Below are positions 28,948 through 39,300 of a stretch of 52,802 nucleotides of DNA, one piece after another. Below the pieces are notes generated by a model. That model searched no databases. It worked only from the letters and a program-made list of their open reading frames with translations, and had not been told where the DNA came from. Origin of the DNA: Desulfovibrio sp. GTDB taxonomy: Bacteria > Desulfobacterota > Desulfovibrionia > Desulfovibrionales > Desulfovibrionaceae. The stretch spans positions 1 through 52,802 of the forward strand of contig JAISRC010000098.1 in assembly GCA_031273845.1 (NCBI GenBank), written 5' to 3'. The stretch's first letter is position 1. The number at the start of each line of letters is the position of its first letter. The translations under genes were made by a program, and so were the position numbers.

Positions 28948-29160
28948 ACTATTTTTCTCCCGATGTTTCCTGATGCTTCAATCGGTAGCCAGTGTGCTCC
29001 CGGCAAAGCCGGGAGTCAAGCGGGAATCGGCCGGTAGGAATCAGAAAGATACGTCTGTCCGTACTCTTTTTCTCCCGATGTTTTCCTATGTTTCCCGGTG
29101 CTTCAATCAATAAACAATGTGCTCCCGGCAAAGTCCGGAGTCAAGCGGGAATCGCCCGGC
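28926..29160. repeat. Imperfect tandem duplication of the 5' end of the DUF362 gene
   Basis: Two units of about 115-125 bp (28926-29040 and 29041-29160) share TCAGAAAGRTACGTCTGTCC, TTTTTCTCCCGATG, GTGCTCCCGGCAAAG and GAGTCAAGCGGGAATC. Unit 1 contains the real start codon and first codons. In unit 2 the start codon is ACG and the frame soon stops, so it is a dead copy. Each unit also has a CTCCCGGC...GCCGGGAG-like hairpin. Confidence 0.75.
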
Positions 29161-29171
29161 ACGAAATTTTT

Positions 29172-30182
29172 TTATGCCGTATTTTCCACGGCGGCGAAGA
29201 TTTCCTCCGGGCTTATGGAAGTCAGACAGCGGCCGAGGTAGGGACAGGAATCCCCGCCGTGCAGGGAGCAGGGACGGCAGGGCAAATTTTTTTCGAGCAC
29301 CGTGTCGCGCGCCCCCGCCGGGTAAAACCCCCACTCGCGCGTGGTGGGTCCGAAGAGAGCGATAACCGGCGTGCCGACGGCCTGCGCCGGATGCATGGGG
29401 CCGGAATCGGCGCAGACCAGAGCGCGGCAGAAGGACAAGAGGGCGCAGAGTTCCCGCAGGGAAGTCGCGTTGCTCAGATCCCCCTTGCGGCCCGTAAATA
29501 CGGAATCGCCCATGCCCAGAATCAACAGGGGAATGCCGCGCCCGTCCAGAAGGGAAGCGAAAGCGAGCAGGTTTTCCGCCGGCAGGGCTTTCAGCCTGTG
29601 CGCCGCATAAGGGTGCAGGGCAAGGGGACGCGCTCCGGGGAAGAAGATGTCGTCGATGCGGGCGCGCGCGTTCCGCAGCTCGCTTTCGGAAAGATTGACA
29701 ACGGGCAGAAGCCGGCCGGCCGGGGGGACATCTTCTCCGAGGGCGGCATAGTAACGTTGGGTGACAGAGGCGGCGCGCAGGTCCTGCCGGAAAAATCTGC
29801 CGCCCGAAGCCAGAAAAAGCCGGCGTTTCAGGCCCGATTTGCGGCAGCGCAACGTCGGGCCGCGTCTGAGCAGCGACAGGAGGCGGGAGCGCGGGGTGTC
29901 GTGCAGGTCCAGAAAAGGCAGATTGTCGTGATGCGCGGCGAATGAGCGGCAGAAACGGAAAAAATTCGCGGGGGCGAGATCCCGGTCCTCAAGGGCGACG
30001 ATTTCCTTGATGAAGGGTAATCCTTGCAGAACGGGAGCGAATTCTTTTTTGACGATATAGATGAAGGAGAGGTGCAGATCTTCGGCGAGCCGCTTCAGGA
30101 CCCCTGTGGTCAGGACGACATCGCCCAGCCGGCCGAGGCGGAATACCACGCAGGCGGAGTTTTTCGGCAGGGCGGGGTGCAT
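29172..30182 (-). CDS. Glycosyltransferase family 9 (heptosyltransferase-like)
   Basis: This 336-residue protein has the GT9 N-terminus VVFRLGRLGDVVLTTGVLKRL and the C-terminal donor-site block CADSGPMHPAQAVGTPVIALFGPTTREW (given here as ADSGPMHPAQAVGTP and FGPTTREW), followed by a Cys-rich CRPCSLHGGDSCP. Such enzymes add heptose to the lipopolysaccharide inner core from the cytoplasmic face. The exact acceptor is not known. It is the last gene of a four-gene unit with the CDF transporter 17 bp upstream. Confidence 0.88.
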   Translation of the reverse strand: MHPALPKNSACVVFRLGRLGDVVLTTGVLKRLAEDLHLSFIYIVKKEFAPVLQGLPFIKEIVALEDRDLAPANFFRFCRSFAAHHDNLPFLDLHDTPRSRLLSLLRRGPTLRCRKSGLKRRLFLASGGRFFRQDLRAASVTQRYYAALGEDVPPAGRLLPVVNLSESELRNARARIDDIFFPGARPLALHPYAAHRLKALPAENLLAFASLLDGRGIPLLILGMGDSVFTGRKGDLSNATSLRELCALLSFCRALVCADSGPMHPAQAVGTPVIALFGPTTREWGFYPAGARDTVLEKNLPCRPCSLHGGDSCPYLGRCLTSISPEEIFAAVENTA

Positions 30183-30199
30183 ACGGATTTTCGCGCGGA

Positions 30200-31174
30200 T
30201 TACGGCAACTGTTCACGGACGGCGTTTTGTTCCGGCGCATCATGGGAAACACCGCGCCAGGGATCAATATGCACCAGGGCGTCAAAAATTTCCCGCCCTA
30301 TATATTCCGCGGCCTCTGCGGTATACAGGGCATACTCGACCCGGTGCGCCGTCTCGTCGGCATCGTACAGGCTCATGTTTCCGTCCACGCTCACATGCAT
30401 GTCCAGAATCAGACCCTGCCCGACCAAGCGCGCGCGCAACTTGTGAAGATCCTTGACCCCGTCGATGCCGCGCGCAAATTCCTTTATTTTCCTGTCCACT
30501 TCAGGGCCGGCATTGCCGTCCAGCAGGGTGTGCGCGGCCTGACTGCAAATGCCGACGGCGGAACGGAGCACGAGCAGCGCGATCAAAAACGCCCCGGACA
30601 GTTCCAGAAAGGCCAGGGAAGGAACCCACATCGCAACGCCCACGGTGATAAGCACCGGGACCGAGGAAAGAGCGTCGGAACGATGCTCCGCGGCTCCCGC
30701 GATCAGGATGTCGGATTTCAGATCTTTTCCCTTTGCCAGGGTCCAGCGATAAAGCAGTTCCTTGCTCACGACGGAAAACAGGGTGACGGCCAAAGCCGCC
30801 GCGCTGCCCACGGGCTTTGCGGACGGGTTGAACATGTTGACGACGGCGTCATAGACGATGCCGATGCCGGCCAGGGCCAGCAAGGCCCCGATGCAGAAGG
30901 ATATAAGCGACTCCAGCCGCTTGTAGCCGTAAGGATGATCCTGTGAAGGAGGCGCCGTCCAGTAGCGCACGCCGATGAGAACAGCCAGACCCGTCGCAAA
31001 ATCGGAAATGCTGTGCACCCCGTCGGCCACCACGGCGCGGCTGTTGCCCGTATAGCCGGACCAGAGCTTGGCCGGGATCAGCAGGAGGTTCAGCAGCATA
31101 CCCACACGGGTAACGCGGCCGACCTGCACAGCCCGTTCCCGTTCGCGCTGTTTTATGAGCAATTTGGGGTCCAC
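30200..31174 (-). CDS. Cation diffusion facilitator transporter
   Basis: This 324-residue inner-membrane protein has six hydrophobic helices. The metal sites are in ADGVHSISDF (D-x2-H-x3-D form) and AAEHRSDALSS, followed by the cytoplasmic C-terminal domain. CDF proteins export Zn2+, Fe2+, Mn2+ or similar in exchange for protons. The HxxxD type fits Zn/Fe/Mn carriers, but the metal is uncertain. The start is GTG with GGGAG upstream. It sits 55 bp after ppiD in the same unit. Confidence 0.9.
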   Translation of the reverse strand: MDPKLLIKQRERERAVQVGRVTRVGMLLNLLLIPAKLWSGYTGNSRAVVADGVHSISDFATGLAVLIGVRYWTAPPSQDHPYGYKRLESLISFCIGALLALAGIGIVYDAVVNMFNPSAKPVGSAAALAVTLFSVVSKELLYRWTLAKGKDLKSDILIAGAAEHRSDALSSVPVLITVGVAMWVPSLAFLELSGAFLIALLVLRSAVGICSQAAHTLLDGNAGPEVDRKIKEFARGIDGVKDLHKLRARLVGQGLILDMHVSVDGNMSLYDADETAHRVEYALYTAEAAEYIGREIFDALVHIDPWRGVSHDAPEQNAVREQLP

Positions 31175-31229
31175 GCCGTAGCTCCCTTGTCCGCCGCCGG
31201 TCCGGCCGTCCTTTCGGAAGGCGTCCGGT

Positions 31230-33170
31230 TCAGCGCAGGCTTATCTTGTCGAGAACATCCGGGGACTCACTTATGGAAGCCTTGTCGAGCAGGGACTGCA
31301 TGAACGCCTGAACGGTCTGCTCCTCTCTGCTCCGACGGTACTGGGAAACAAAAATATCCTTGAGCTGCACCCATTCTTCCTCTTTTACCGCTTCTATGCC
31401 CGTGGTCTGCGCTATGACCGGTCCCTCGTCCGTATCGTAAACCTGCGGGAGCCATACCCCGTCCGAGGTAAAAATTCCGTCCACCAGCTCCGGTGCGGCA
31501 CCCAGCGGCTCCAGGGAGGGAAGGACGCGCAGGCCGGGCTTGCTTTCTGCCGTTTTCTCCTTGAAGGCTTCGGGAATTTCACGCCCGACAAAGGCGGGCA
31601 GGGCCTGCTCGGCGGCTTCGCGGGCCAGTACCCTCGCGCCCTTCGCCCGCAGATCGGCAATGATGCCGGAACGCGCTTCCTCAATGGAAGGAATGCGGGA
31701 AGGCACAGCCTCGTTTATGCGGATCAGGACAATGCCGCCGGTGATATTCAGGGGAACGGGGAGTATTGTCGCCGCTTCTCCGGCGGCAACGGAGGCGACG
31801 GCATCCGCCAGGGCGCGCCGGGATTCCTCGCGCAGGGACAAGGCCGATTCGGCGTCTTCCATAGTGACCGGCCCGCGGCTTTCCGGAGCGACGTTGAATC
31901 CCGCGCCTACAGCCTCCAGAGACGCGCCCGCCGCCAACTCGTCTTCAGCCTTTTTTTCCACGTTTTTGAAGTCTTCCTCGGCCTTTTCCAGGGCGAGGGC
32001 CTCCCTGATGTCTTCGCGTACCTCGTCCAGCGGCAGGACGGCGGCATCCGTCCTGTTTTCAAGGCGTATAAGATGGAAACCGTAAACGGTCCGCACAGGG
32101 TCGCTGGTCTGTCCCGGTTCCAGAGCCAGAGCCGCCTTGTCGAATTCCTCGGCATAACTCTGACCCGGTTCGAGCGGAGGCAACAGCCCCCCCTGAGACG
32201 CGCTTTCCGGATCCTGTGAATATTCCCCGGCAAGCAGGCTGAAATCTTCGCCGGCCTTGAGCCGGGCATTGAGTTTTTCTATGGTCTCCGCCGCCTCGGC
32301 AATTTTCTTCCCGGCCTCCGCTTCCGCGGACCCGTCGGGCGGAGCGGCGATAAAAATATGGGAAGCGGTATAGGACGCGGGACGTTTGAAATCATCCGGG
32401 GAATTCCTGTAAAATTCCTCAATTTCAGCTTCCTGCGGCGCATAATTGCCGGCCAGGAGAGCCGGAGTGAGTCGCAGGTACTGCATGGTGAGAAGCAGAG
32501 GCTTGCGCAGGCTTTCCTTGTTGTTCTCATACCAGCCGGATATCGCCTCTTCGCTGATGTCTACCTTGTCACGGTAATCGCCGGGCTTGAACAGCACGTA
32601 GCGGGCCTTTCTCTTTTCCAGGCTGAACGCGAAAAGTTTCTTGATCTCCGCTTCGGTGAACCGGGCGCTCAGGCCGAGACTGCGTATGAATTTTACCTCA
32701 AGCAGCGTCTTTTTGTTGTCTGTCTCAAATTCCGCAGGGGGAATGTTGTTGGCTTCAAGGATTGTTTTATAGCGTTCCGCATCAAATTTACCGCTTGCGT
32801 CCTGAAATACCGGAAAAGTATCTATATAAGCTTTCAATTCATAGTCTGAAACGCTCAGACCGATGCGTTCCGCTTCCTGTCTGCGCAGAAGGGACAGGAT
32901 CATTTCGTTCAGAACAGTACGCTTGAACTGCGTGAAAACGGCTTCATCCTTAAAAATGTCGGGGTTATTTCTTTTTTCGGATTCACCGATGGTACGCAAA
33001 GCCTTTTCATATTCGTAAAGGGAGATTTGCTCGCCGTTCACAACGGCCGCCGCGCCGGATCCCGCGCTGTTGAAATTGCCTACGCCCCAGAATACAAACA
33101 CCACTATGATAATCAAGAAAATAATCTTGACGGCCCAAGATTGGGCTTTATCTCTGATATTGTCCAGCAT
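31230..33170 (-). CDS. ppiD: PpiD-like peptidyl-prolyl isomerase/chaperone
   Basis: This 646-residue protein has one N-terminal membrane anchor (VKIIFLIIIVVFVFWGVG), a SurA-N-like domain (about 40-190), a parvulin domain (about 260-370: ASHIFIA, LLAGEYSQDPESASQGGLL, VRTVYGFHLIRLE) and a helical C-terminal domain. This matches membrane-anchored PpiD, which helps outer-membrane protein folding at the periplasmic exit of Sec. A GGAG site precedes the ATG. The sigma-54 regulator ends 33 bp upstream. Confidence 0.9.
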   Translation of the reverse strand: MLDNIRDKAQSWAVKIIFLIIIVVFVFWGVGNFNSAGSGAAAVVNGEQISLYEYEKALRTIGESEKRNNPDIFKDEAVFTQFKRTVLNEMILSLLRRQEAERIGLSVSDYELKAYIDTFPVFQDASGKFDAERYKTILEANNIPPAEFETDNKKTLLEVKFIRSLGLSARFTEAEIKKLFAFSLEKRKARYVLFKPGDYRDKVDISEEAISGWYENNKESLRKPLLLTMQYLRLTPALLAGNYAPQEAEIEEFYRNSPDDFKRPASYTASHIFIAAPPDGSAEAEAGKKIAEAAETIEKLNARLKAGEDFSLLAGEYSQDPESASQGGLLPPLEPGQSYAEEFDKAALALEPGQTSDPVRTVYGFHLIRLENRTDAAVLPLDEVREDIREALALEKAEEDFKNVEKKAEDELAAGASLEAVGAGFNVAPESRGPVTMEDAESALSLREESRRALADAVASVAAGEAATILPVPLNITGGIVLIRINEAVPSRIPSIEEARSGIIADLRAKGARVLAREAAEQALPAFVGREIPEAFKEKTAESKPGLRVLPSLEPLGAAPELVDGIFTSDGVWLPQVYDTDEGPVIAQTTGIEAVKEEEWVQLKDIFVSQYRRSREEQTVQAFMQSLLDKASISESPDVLDKISLR

Positions 33171-33203
33171 CGTTCACTCCGGGTTTATATCGGCTCTGGA
33201 ATG

Positions 33204-34733
33204 TTATTTCTCCGACAAATCCGCATCCGGGCCGGCCTGACGGTATTCGTTGAGCTTGTTGCGCAGGGTACGGACGGAAATCCCGAGCAGTTCGGCCGCC
33301 TGGGTGCGGTTTCCGCCGGTCTGCTCCAGTCCTTTGCGGATCATGATGCGCTCCATTTCGCTCAGGGGGATCACTCCGCCCGAAAAATCCGCGGGGGCGC
33401 CGCCGCGCGGGGGTACAAGGCCCTCGCCGGGCGTGCCGGAACCTTCCGGCCTGCCCGTATCCGGCGGGCCGGAAGGCGTTGCGGCGAGGCCGGCCGGATT
33501 TTTTTCCGCCCTGCAGGTCTCGGAGGCATCGGCGGCGGTTTCGGAGAAAAGCGGCCAGTCCTCGTTTTCCAGCAAAAAGTGTCCCGGCAGTATGGCTTTG
33601 CCGCCGGAAAGCAGGACCGCTCTTTCCATAAGATTTTGCAATTCTCGCACATTGCCTGGCCAGGCATAGGCCTGAAGCCATTTCACGGCCTCCCCGGACA
33701 GTTCCACAGGGGGCAGGGCATATTCGCGCAGGTACAGGCCCACAAAAAAACGGGCGAGAAGGAGCATGTCCTCCCCGCGTTCCCTGAGGGCGGGCAGGCG
33801 CAGAGGGATGACGTTCAGGCGGAAAAAGAGATCACGGCGGAATTTGCCCTCTTGCGCCCAGGCGTCGAGGTCGCGGTTGGTGGTTGCAAGCACGCGCACG
33901 TCCACCTTCAGGGTTTCCGAGCCGCCCACGCGGTCTATTTCCCCTTCCTGGAGCACACGCAGCAGTTTGGCCTGCAGGGCGAGGTCCATTTCGGATATTT
34001 CATCCAGCAGGATGGTGCCGCCGGAGGCCAGTTCAAATTTGCCGAGTTTGCGGGCGATGGCCCCGGTAAACGCCCCTTTTTCATGGCCGAAAAGTTCGCT
34101 TTCCAGAAGATGTTCGGGCAATGCGGCGCAGTTGACGGCGACAAAGGGCCTGTCGGCGCGGTCGCTTTCGGCATGCAGATAGCGGGCGAACAATTCCTTG
34201 CCGGTGCCTGATTCCCCGGAAATAAGCACCGTCGCCCTGGATTTGGCCACTCGCGCGGCGAGGGCCAGAACGCGCAACAGGGCCGGATTGGAACCTATGA
34301 TGCGCGGTCCGCTTCCGGAGGACCCGGCGGACGCCCTGCGTCCTCCGAGGGTAGACGAAGGCGCGGCTTTGACCGGCGTCTTGTTCGCCGGCAGAACGGC
34401 TCTGATTTTTTCAAAGCTCAGGGGTTCCGCCCAATAATCCCTGACCCCGAGTTCCAGCAGGCGGGAGGCTTCTTCGGGCGACGGCCGGTCGGAAAAAACC
34501 ACTACCGGGGGAAATTGCGGGTCGTCCCGTCCGACCGCCACGAGATCCTCAATGCGGAAACCGGGCAGGGAAGGGCGGGCCAGGATAAGACCGGGCATGG
34601 CTTTGCGCATGAAGGAAGAGGCTCCCTTCAAGTTTTCAGCTATGCCCACTTCCATTCCCGCCTCGCGCAGTTGCGGGAAGATGCGGGTAACGGTCTGGGC
34701 CGGAGCCAGAAAAAGTATTCGTTGTACCGGCAT
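33204..34733 (-). CDS. Sigma-54-dependent activator with degenerate receiver
   Basis: This 509-residue protein has an N-terminal receiver-like domain (1-120), an AAA+ domain ([23 protein letters not shown]) and a Fis-type helix-turn-helix ([21 protein letters not shown]). The receiver lacks the acidic pair (LFLAPAQ), the phospho-acceptor Asp (Ala52-Arg53 in [11 protein letters not shown]) and the Lys (WAEP). It is therefore unlikely to be phosphorylated and must be controlled otherwise, as in FlrA/FleQ-like proteins. It is the first gene of the unit with ppiD. Its targets could include the sigma-54 promoters at 26548 and 49922, but no evidence links them. Confidence 0.9.
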   Translation of the reverse strand: MPVQRILFLAPAQTVTRIFPQLREAGMEVGIAENLKGASSFMRKAMPGLILARPSLPGFRIEDLVAVGRDDPQFPPVVVFSDRPSPEEASRLLELGVRDYWAEPLSFEKIRAVLPANKTPVKAAPSSTLGGRRASAGSSGSGPRIIGSNPALLRVLALAARVAKSRATVLISGESGTGKELFARYLHAESDRADRPFVAVNCAALPEHLLESELFGHEKGAFTGAIARKLGKFELASGGTILLDEISEMDLALQAKLLRVLQEGEIDRVGGSETLKVDVRVLATTNRDLDAWAQEGKFRRDLFFRLNVIPLRLPALRERGEDMLLLARFFVGLYLREYALPPVELSGEAVKWLQAYAWPGNVRELQNLMERAVLLSGGKAILPGHFLLENEDWPLFSETAADASETCRAEKNPAGLAATPSGPPDTGRPEGSGTPGEGLVPPRGGAPADFSGGVIPLSEMERIMIRKGLEQTGGNRTQAAELLGISVRTLRNKLNEYRQAGPDADLSEK

Positions 34734-34741
34734 AATTGTTC

Positions 34742-34770
34742 AGCATATACTTTTATCCCGCGTTGATCAA
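34742..34770 (-). promoter_or_regulatory. Promoter of the sigma-54 activator (near-leaderless)
   Basis: On the minus strand TTGATC (34770-34765), 17 bp and TATGCT (34747-34742) form a good sigma-70 promoter. Initiation would fall about 2 nt from the ATG at 34733, and no Shine-Dalgarno is visible, so the mRNA may be leaderless. Confidence 0.5.
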
Positions 34771-34824
34771 CAGCGTAACGCGGCCGGTCAGCGCCGAGAA
34801 TGGTCGGCAGACGGGTCAGACAAT

Positions 34825-35048
34825 TTAAGGAAGCACTGATTTAACCGGGGCGCTGCCCCGAACCCCGCCGGGGGAATTACTGCAAGATTTTGTCCGCCTT
34901 CATTTCGTTCAGGACGGACAGGCCCTCCAGACCCCCCTCAAATATGACCTGCCGAAATATCTATTGAGGGTGCAGGGGCATCATGCCCCCGCCGGGGGAG
35001 TTTGAGGGGGCGGAGCCTCCTCAAAGAAATAAATCAGCGTTTCCTTAA
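34825..35048. mobile_element. MITE-like element, family TTAAGGAAACGCTGATTTA, copy A (224 bp)
   Basis: The left end TTAAGGAAGCACTGATTTA and the right end TAAATCAGCGTTTCCTTAA are inverted repeats of 19 bp. Inside are GGGGCGCTGCCCC, GGGGCATCATGCCCC and GAGGGGGCGGAGCCTCC palindromes and a segment AAGATTTTGTCCGCCTTCA absent from copy B but present in copy C. No coding frame. It lies in the 618-bp gap between the sigma-54 activator and the dehydrogenase. Confidence 0.8.
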
Positions 35049-35071
35049 CAAGGGACCGGGCCGGATGTTTC

Positions 35072-35105
35072 GGAGCATTTTGCAATTTCACCCGCAAAAT
35101 GCTCC
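35072..35105. repeat. REP-like palindrome
   Basis: GGAGCATTTTGC and GCAAAATGCTCC are perfect 12-bp arms around a 10-nt centre. It follows MITE copy A by 23 bp. The remaining 35106-35351 stretch holds a possible promoter, TTGACC-N17-TATTTT (35226-35254), and nothing else I can support. Confidence 0.7.
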
Positions 35106-35351
35106 AAAACCAAAATCGTAAAGAAATTTTCGCGGCACCCGAAAAGCGGTGCGTCGGTACAGGGTTCGAGGACTTGACACCGGCACGGCGAATCCTGCCC
35201 GGTATCCCGCGGGACTACTTTTTCTTTGACCTTTACCCGGCAAGTGGATATTTTTACCAAAAGTCGGCCGACATTCACAAGGAAAGGGGTGCGGGCACGG
35301 CAAAGCCGATAAAATCGATCCCCATCCTGAAGGGTAAAGCAGCGATTGGTT

Positions 35352-36320
35352 ATGAACGGAAACACAGTGGTCTTTCTGGATGCCGGAACCATAGGCGATG
35401 ATTTCGACCTGCCCGACTTTTCCTGCTTCGGCGAGGTCGTCATGCACGACCGGACCCGGCCGGATCAGGTAACGGAACGGATCAGGGATGCCGCCTTCGT
35501 CCTCACCAACAAGGTGGTCATCACCGCCGAACACATAGCCGCCGCGCCCGCGCTGCGCTTTATCGGGGTGCTTGCGACAGGCTTCAACCAAGTGGACATC
35601 AGGGCGGCCGCCGCGCGCGGCATACCCGTCTGCAACGTGCCGGACTATTCGACACACTCCGTGGTCCAGCACGTCTTTACCCTGATACTGCTCCTCAGTT
35701 CGCGCGCCTGTGCGCTCACGGCCTCCGTGCGCCGGGGCGATTGGAGCAAAAGCGCGCACTTCAGCTACTGGGACAAGCCCATTATCGAACTGCACGGCAA
35801 AACGATGGGCATAGTGGGATTCGGGAACATAGGCGCAGGTGTAGCCCGTACAGCCAACGGCTTCGGCATGAATGTCCTGGCATACGCCCCCCGGCCCAAG
35901 CCGGCGCCGGATTTTCAGCCTTTCGCCTTTGTCGGCCTGGAAGACCTGTTCCGCCGCTCCGACGTCATCAGCCTGCACTGCCCCCTGAACAGGGAAAGCG
36001 AGGGCATGGTCAACGCCCGCCTGCTGGGGCTGATGAAGAAACAGGCTCTGCTCATCAACACGGCGCGCGGTCCCCTGATCAACGAGCAGGACCTGTTGCG
36101 CGCCCTCGAAAACGAAAGCCTGGGAGGCGCGGGACTGGACGTTGTGGCCGTCGAACCCATGGCCGACGACAACCCCCTGCGCTTCACCCCGAACTGCATG
36201 ATCACCCCGCATGTGGCCTGGTGCAGCGTTGAAGCCCGCATCCGCCTTATGGAGCGCGTGCGCGACAACATCAGCGCCTTCCTGAACGGTAAGCCCGTCA
36301 ACGTGGTCAACGGCGTATAG
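35352..36320 (+). CDS. D-2-hydroxyacid dehydrogenase (glycerate dehydrogenase-like)
   Basis: This 322-residue enzyme reduces a 2-keto acid or oxidises a D-2-hydroxyacid with NAD(H). The Rossmann motif is in GKTMGIVGFGNIGAGVA. The catalytic triad is visible as Arg in INTARGPLI, Glu in DVVAVEPM and His in TPHVAW. The overall form resembles HprA/glycerate dehydrogenase, but the substrate is uncertain. The ATG at 35352 lacks a clear Shine-Dalgarno. Its last 14 bp overlap the convergent AsmA-like gene. Confidence 0.9.
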   Translation: MNGNTVVFLDAGTIGDDFDLPDFSCFGEVVMHDRTRPDQVTERIRDAAFVLTNKVVITAEHIAAAPALRFIGVLATGFNQVDIRAAAARGIPVCNVPDYSTHSVVQHVFTLILLLSSRACALTASVRRGDWSKSAHFSYWDKPIIELHGKTMGIVGFGNIGAGVARTANGFGMNVLAYAPRPKPAPDFQPFAFVGLEDLFRRSDVISLHCPLNRESEGMVNARLLGLMKKQALLINTARGPLINEQDLLRALENESLGGAGLDVVAVEPMADDNPLRFTPNCMITPHVAWCSVEARIRLMERVRDNISAFLNGKPVNVVNGV

Positions 36321-39300
36321 GCATGGTGCTTCCCCGGACAGGCGGCTTGGCGGGCGCGGCGCTTCCGGCCCCCGGCGTCTGTCCGCGCGGCGTTTTTTGC
36401 GCCCGGCCGCCCTTGGGGTCGCTTTCAAAAAGCGATCCTATGCCCGTAACCGCTTTTGCGGGAAGTTCCAAAACTCCCCTGATCAGCCCGAAGAGCCCCG
36501 TACCCGCAGCCTGCATCGTTTCCAGCACCATGTCCACTCCGCGTATGTTCATGCGCGGGGAAGCGGCGTTCCCGTAAAAATGCACGGGCAAAGTCGGTAC
36601 CTTGGCCAAGGTCACGCTGATTTGGATATCCAGATCTCTGGTGTTGAGGTCGTACCAACCGCCGCCCTTCATATCCACCATAGGGCCGCCGAGCATGAAG
36701 TTGTCCGAGCGGATGACTCCGCGGTCCAGCGGACCCGAGGCTGAAGCCAGGGAAAAGGTGTTGCTCAGTCGGGAGTCGGGGCCGGAGAAAAAGGCCGGGT
36801 ACAATCCGTCTTTGATCTTCAGGTTCCAGGAACCGGAAAGGCCGGCCGGGAAATCGACGCTGCGCGCAAAAAGCCCGTTCATCTCGGCATCCAGGTCCGC
36901 CGTGCCCGCATAGGATCGTTCACCGGCATAATCGACCATCAGCCCGCCCAGGGCAACGCCGCGCAGCCGCAAGCCGCCCCGCTGCAACCTGACCTGCGAA
37001 TCCGGATGCACCGTTCCCTGCAAAGACAGATCGCATGCGCCGCCGTAAAATTTGTCCGTCGTGAAACGCAGGGAAATATCGTTTTTGCGCAGCATGGCCG
37101 TGAAAACGGCATTTTCCGCCGTCATTCTGCTCTTCCGGATGTTCCTGGCCTGTATGCGCACATCCGCGGCCAAACCCTTCACAAAGGAAAGATTCCAAGG
37201 CTTTTCCGACCCGGCGCGGTTTTTGCCGCCGTCCGTCCGCGCCGCCTCCCGCTGCTCCTGTTGTCCCTGCCCTTGCTGCTCGTCGGCCGGGAAAAAGCTG
37301 TCCAGGTCCAGTTGCTCGGAGAACAGCCGCACCGTCCATAATTCCCGCAGACCGGGGTCGGCCGCCGCGCCGTTGTTTTGCCGGTCCCGGAGATCGGCGG
37401 CAAAAGGAGCCCAACGCACGGCAATATCGCCGCTCAAGGGGGAAGAATCGGCTTCGGCCTTGATTTTTTCAAGGGAGAGGCCGCTGTTGTCTATACGCAG
37501 TTCCGTCCGTCCCGAGAAGACCTTGGGGACCTGCGCGGCTTCGGGTATGCCGATTTTCCAGGCTGCAAAGAGTTCGCGCGGGCTGAGCTTGAAGGACGGC
37601 GCGGCCTGCACGGAGCTTGCCGGCCCGGAAAAATCAAGGGATGCCGCCGATTCCGCGTAGCTGCCCATGCCTTCAAAAACGGCTTTCCTGATGTGCAGTT
37701 TTTCCGCGTGGACGTTCCAGGTAAAGTCCGCCGTTGCTTTGCCCCTCAGCGGGGCGAAAAAAGACGCCAGAGGCAAGGTCATGACCCCCGTCAGGGAGCT
37801 TTTGCCTTCCACTCGTTCCACGGTGTAGCTCTGTTCTTTCCCCTCGCCTCCTTCGGCCCGGTCGGGAGGCATGGGCGGCCATAGGAGGGTTCCGGAAAAA
37901 TTCCCCTTGACGGAATCGTCCCCTGCGGGACTCCAGGAAGCGCGCAGGGCGCGGCCGTCCAGGTTCCAGTCACCGACGATGCTTACTCCCTTTTCGAGCA
38001 CGGCGTGTATGGAACCGGCCCCTTTTCCGGCGGCGGACCCGAAGAGCAGGGACCAGTCCTCACCCCGGAATCTGCCGCTTATCTGCATATTCCTGACCAG
38101 AACATCAGCGCGCAACGGCCAGTCGTCGGCAATGGCCCCGTCCTCCCGTACGGGCATGTCGATCTCGCATACTCCGGTCGCGATCCCGGCGATACGCGTG
38201 ACGCTGCCCTCGTTTTCCGGCAGCATGCCGAGGTCCATGTCCGCGACATTGTAACGCATGAGCAGGCCGGCGGCGTCCACGTCTATATACCCGTCGGCCC
38301 GGCCGCGCAACAGTCCTTCCGCCTTGATGTCCACGCGGGTTCTGTTCGACCCGTCGGGGGCCGGATGCACGCGCACGTCGAGGGGCCCGCCCTCTACCCC
38401 GTGCAGCAGTATGTCGTCGGCATGGATGTTGATGTCGTAGCCCGGCACAATGCCTTCGCCTGTCGGGGGAGGAGGGGCCGACGGGTCGTCGGGGTAAGGA
38501 GCCAGGGGAGGATGATCGAAGGAGGGAGGCTGCGGATCGGGGAGACGCCGTCCGGCAACGCCGAGAAAGGGGAGCAGCGCATCCAGGTCCGGTCTGCCCG
38601 CCAGTTCGACCCGCACCACGACGGCCGGGTCGCTGAAGTCCGGCGTGCCTACATAGCCCTGCAGGTTCAATCCACCCGCCGCGGCCGCCAGATTGTGGGC
38701 CTCGACCTTGTTGCGGTTGAACACCAGATCGAATTCCCCGCTCATGGCGTGCAGGGCCTGACGCAGACCGGGGGGAAGAACGCGTCCGAAGCCGAACCAG
38801 CGGGTAAGGCTGAGTTTGTCCAGGGTCACCTTCCCCGTGCATTCCGGCGTGCCGAGGTCCACACGCAGATCCCCCCGCAGGGCATCGCCTTCGGCATTCA
38901 GAGAAAATCCGGGCAGATTCAGGACGGAACCGTCTGTACTCAGGTCAAAGCCGGAGGAAAATTCCGCCTTTATTTCGCGGCTGCCGGGGGGGGCCATGCC
39001 CAGCACGCCGCCGATGCTTCCTTTCACGGGCGAGGCGGTGCGTCCTATGCCCGCGGCCAGAGAGAAGCGCAGGGAAAGATCGGCATCAGGCAGGGCAAAG
39101 GCCGCGGAAACATGAAAATTTTCGCCTTCCGTTGTCGGCGAAAAACTGCCGTTGACCTCGCGCAGGCTGAGCAGAAGGTCACCTTGGGCGGTATAGAAAA
39201 AAAATCTGCCTTCCCTGACGACGATGGGCGGCATACCGTCGCCGGGCGGGGAACAGAGCAGATTGACCGCCTCGCGCAGTATCGCCAGGCGTGCTTCCCG

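Noticed and set aside
35099-35401. Plus-strand frame of 100 codons upstream of the dehydrogenase
   Set aside because: It starts in a REP palindrome, overlaps the dehydrogenase in another frame, and has no recognisable features.
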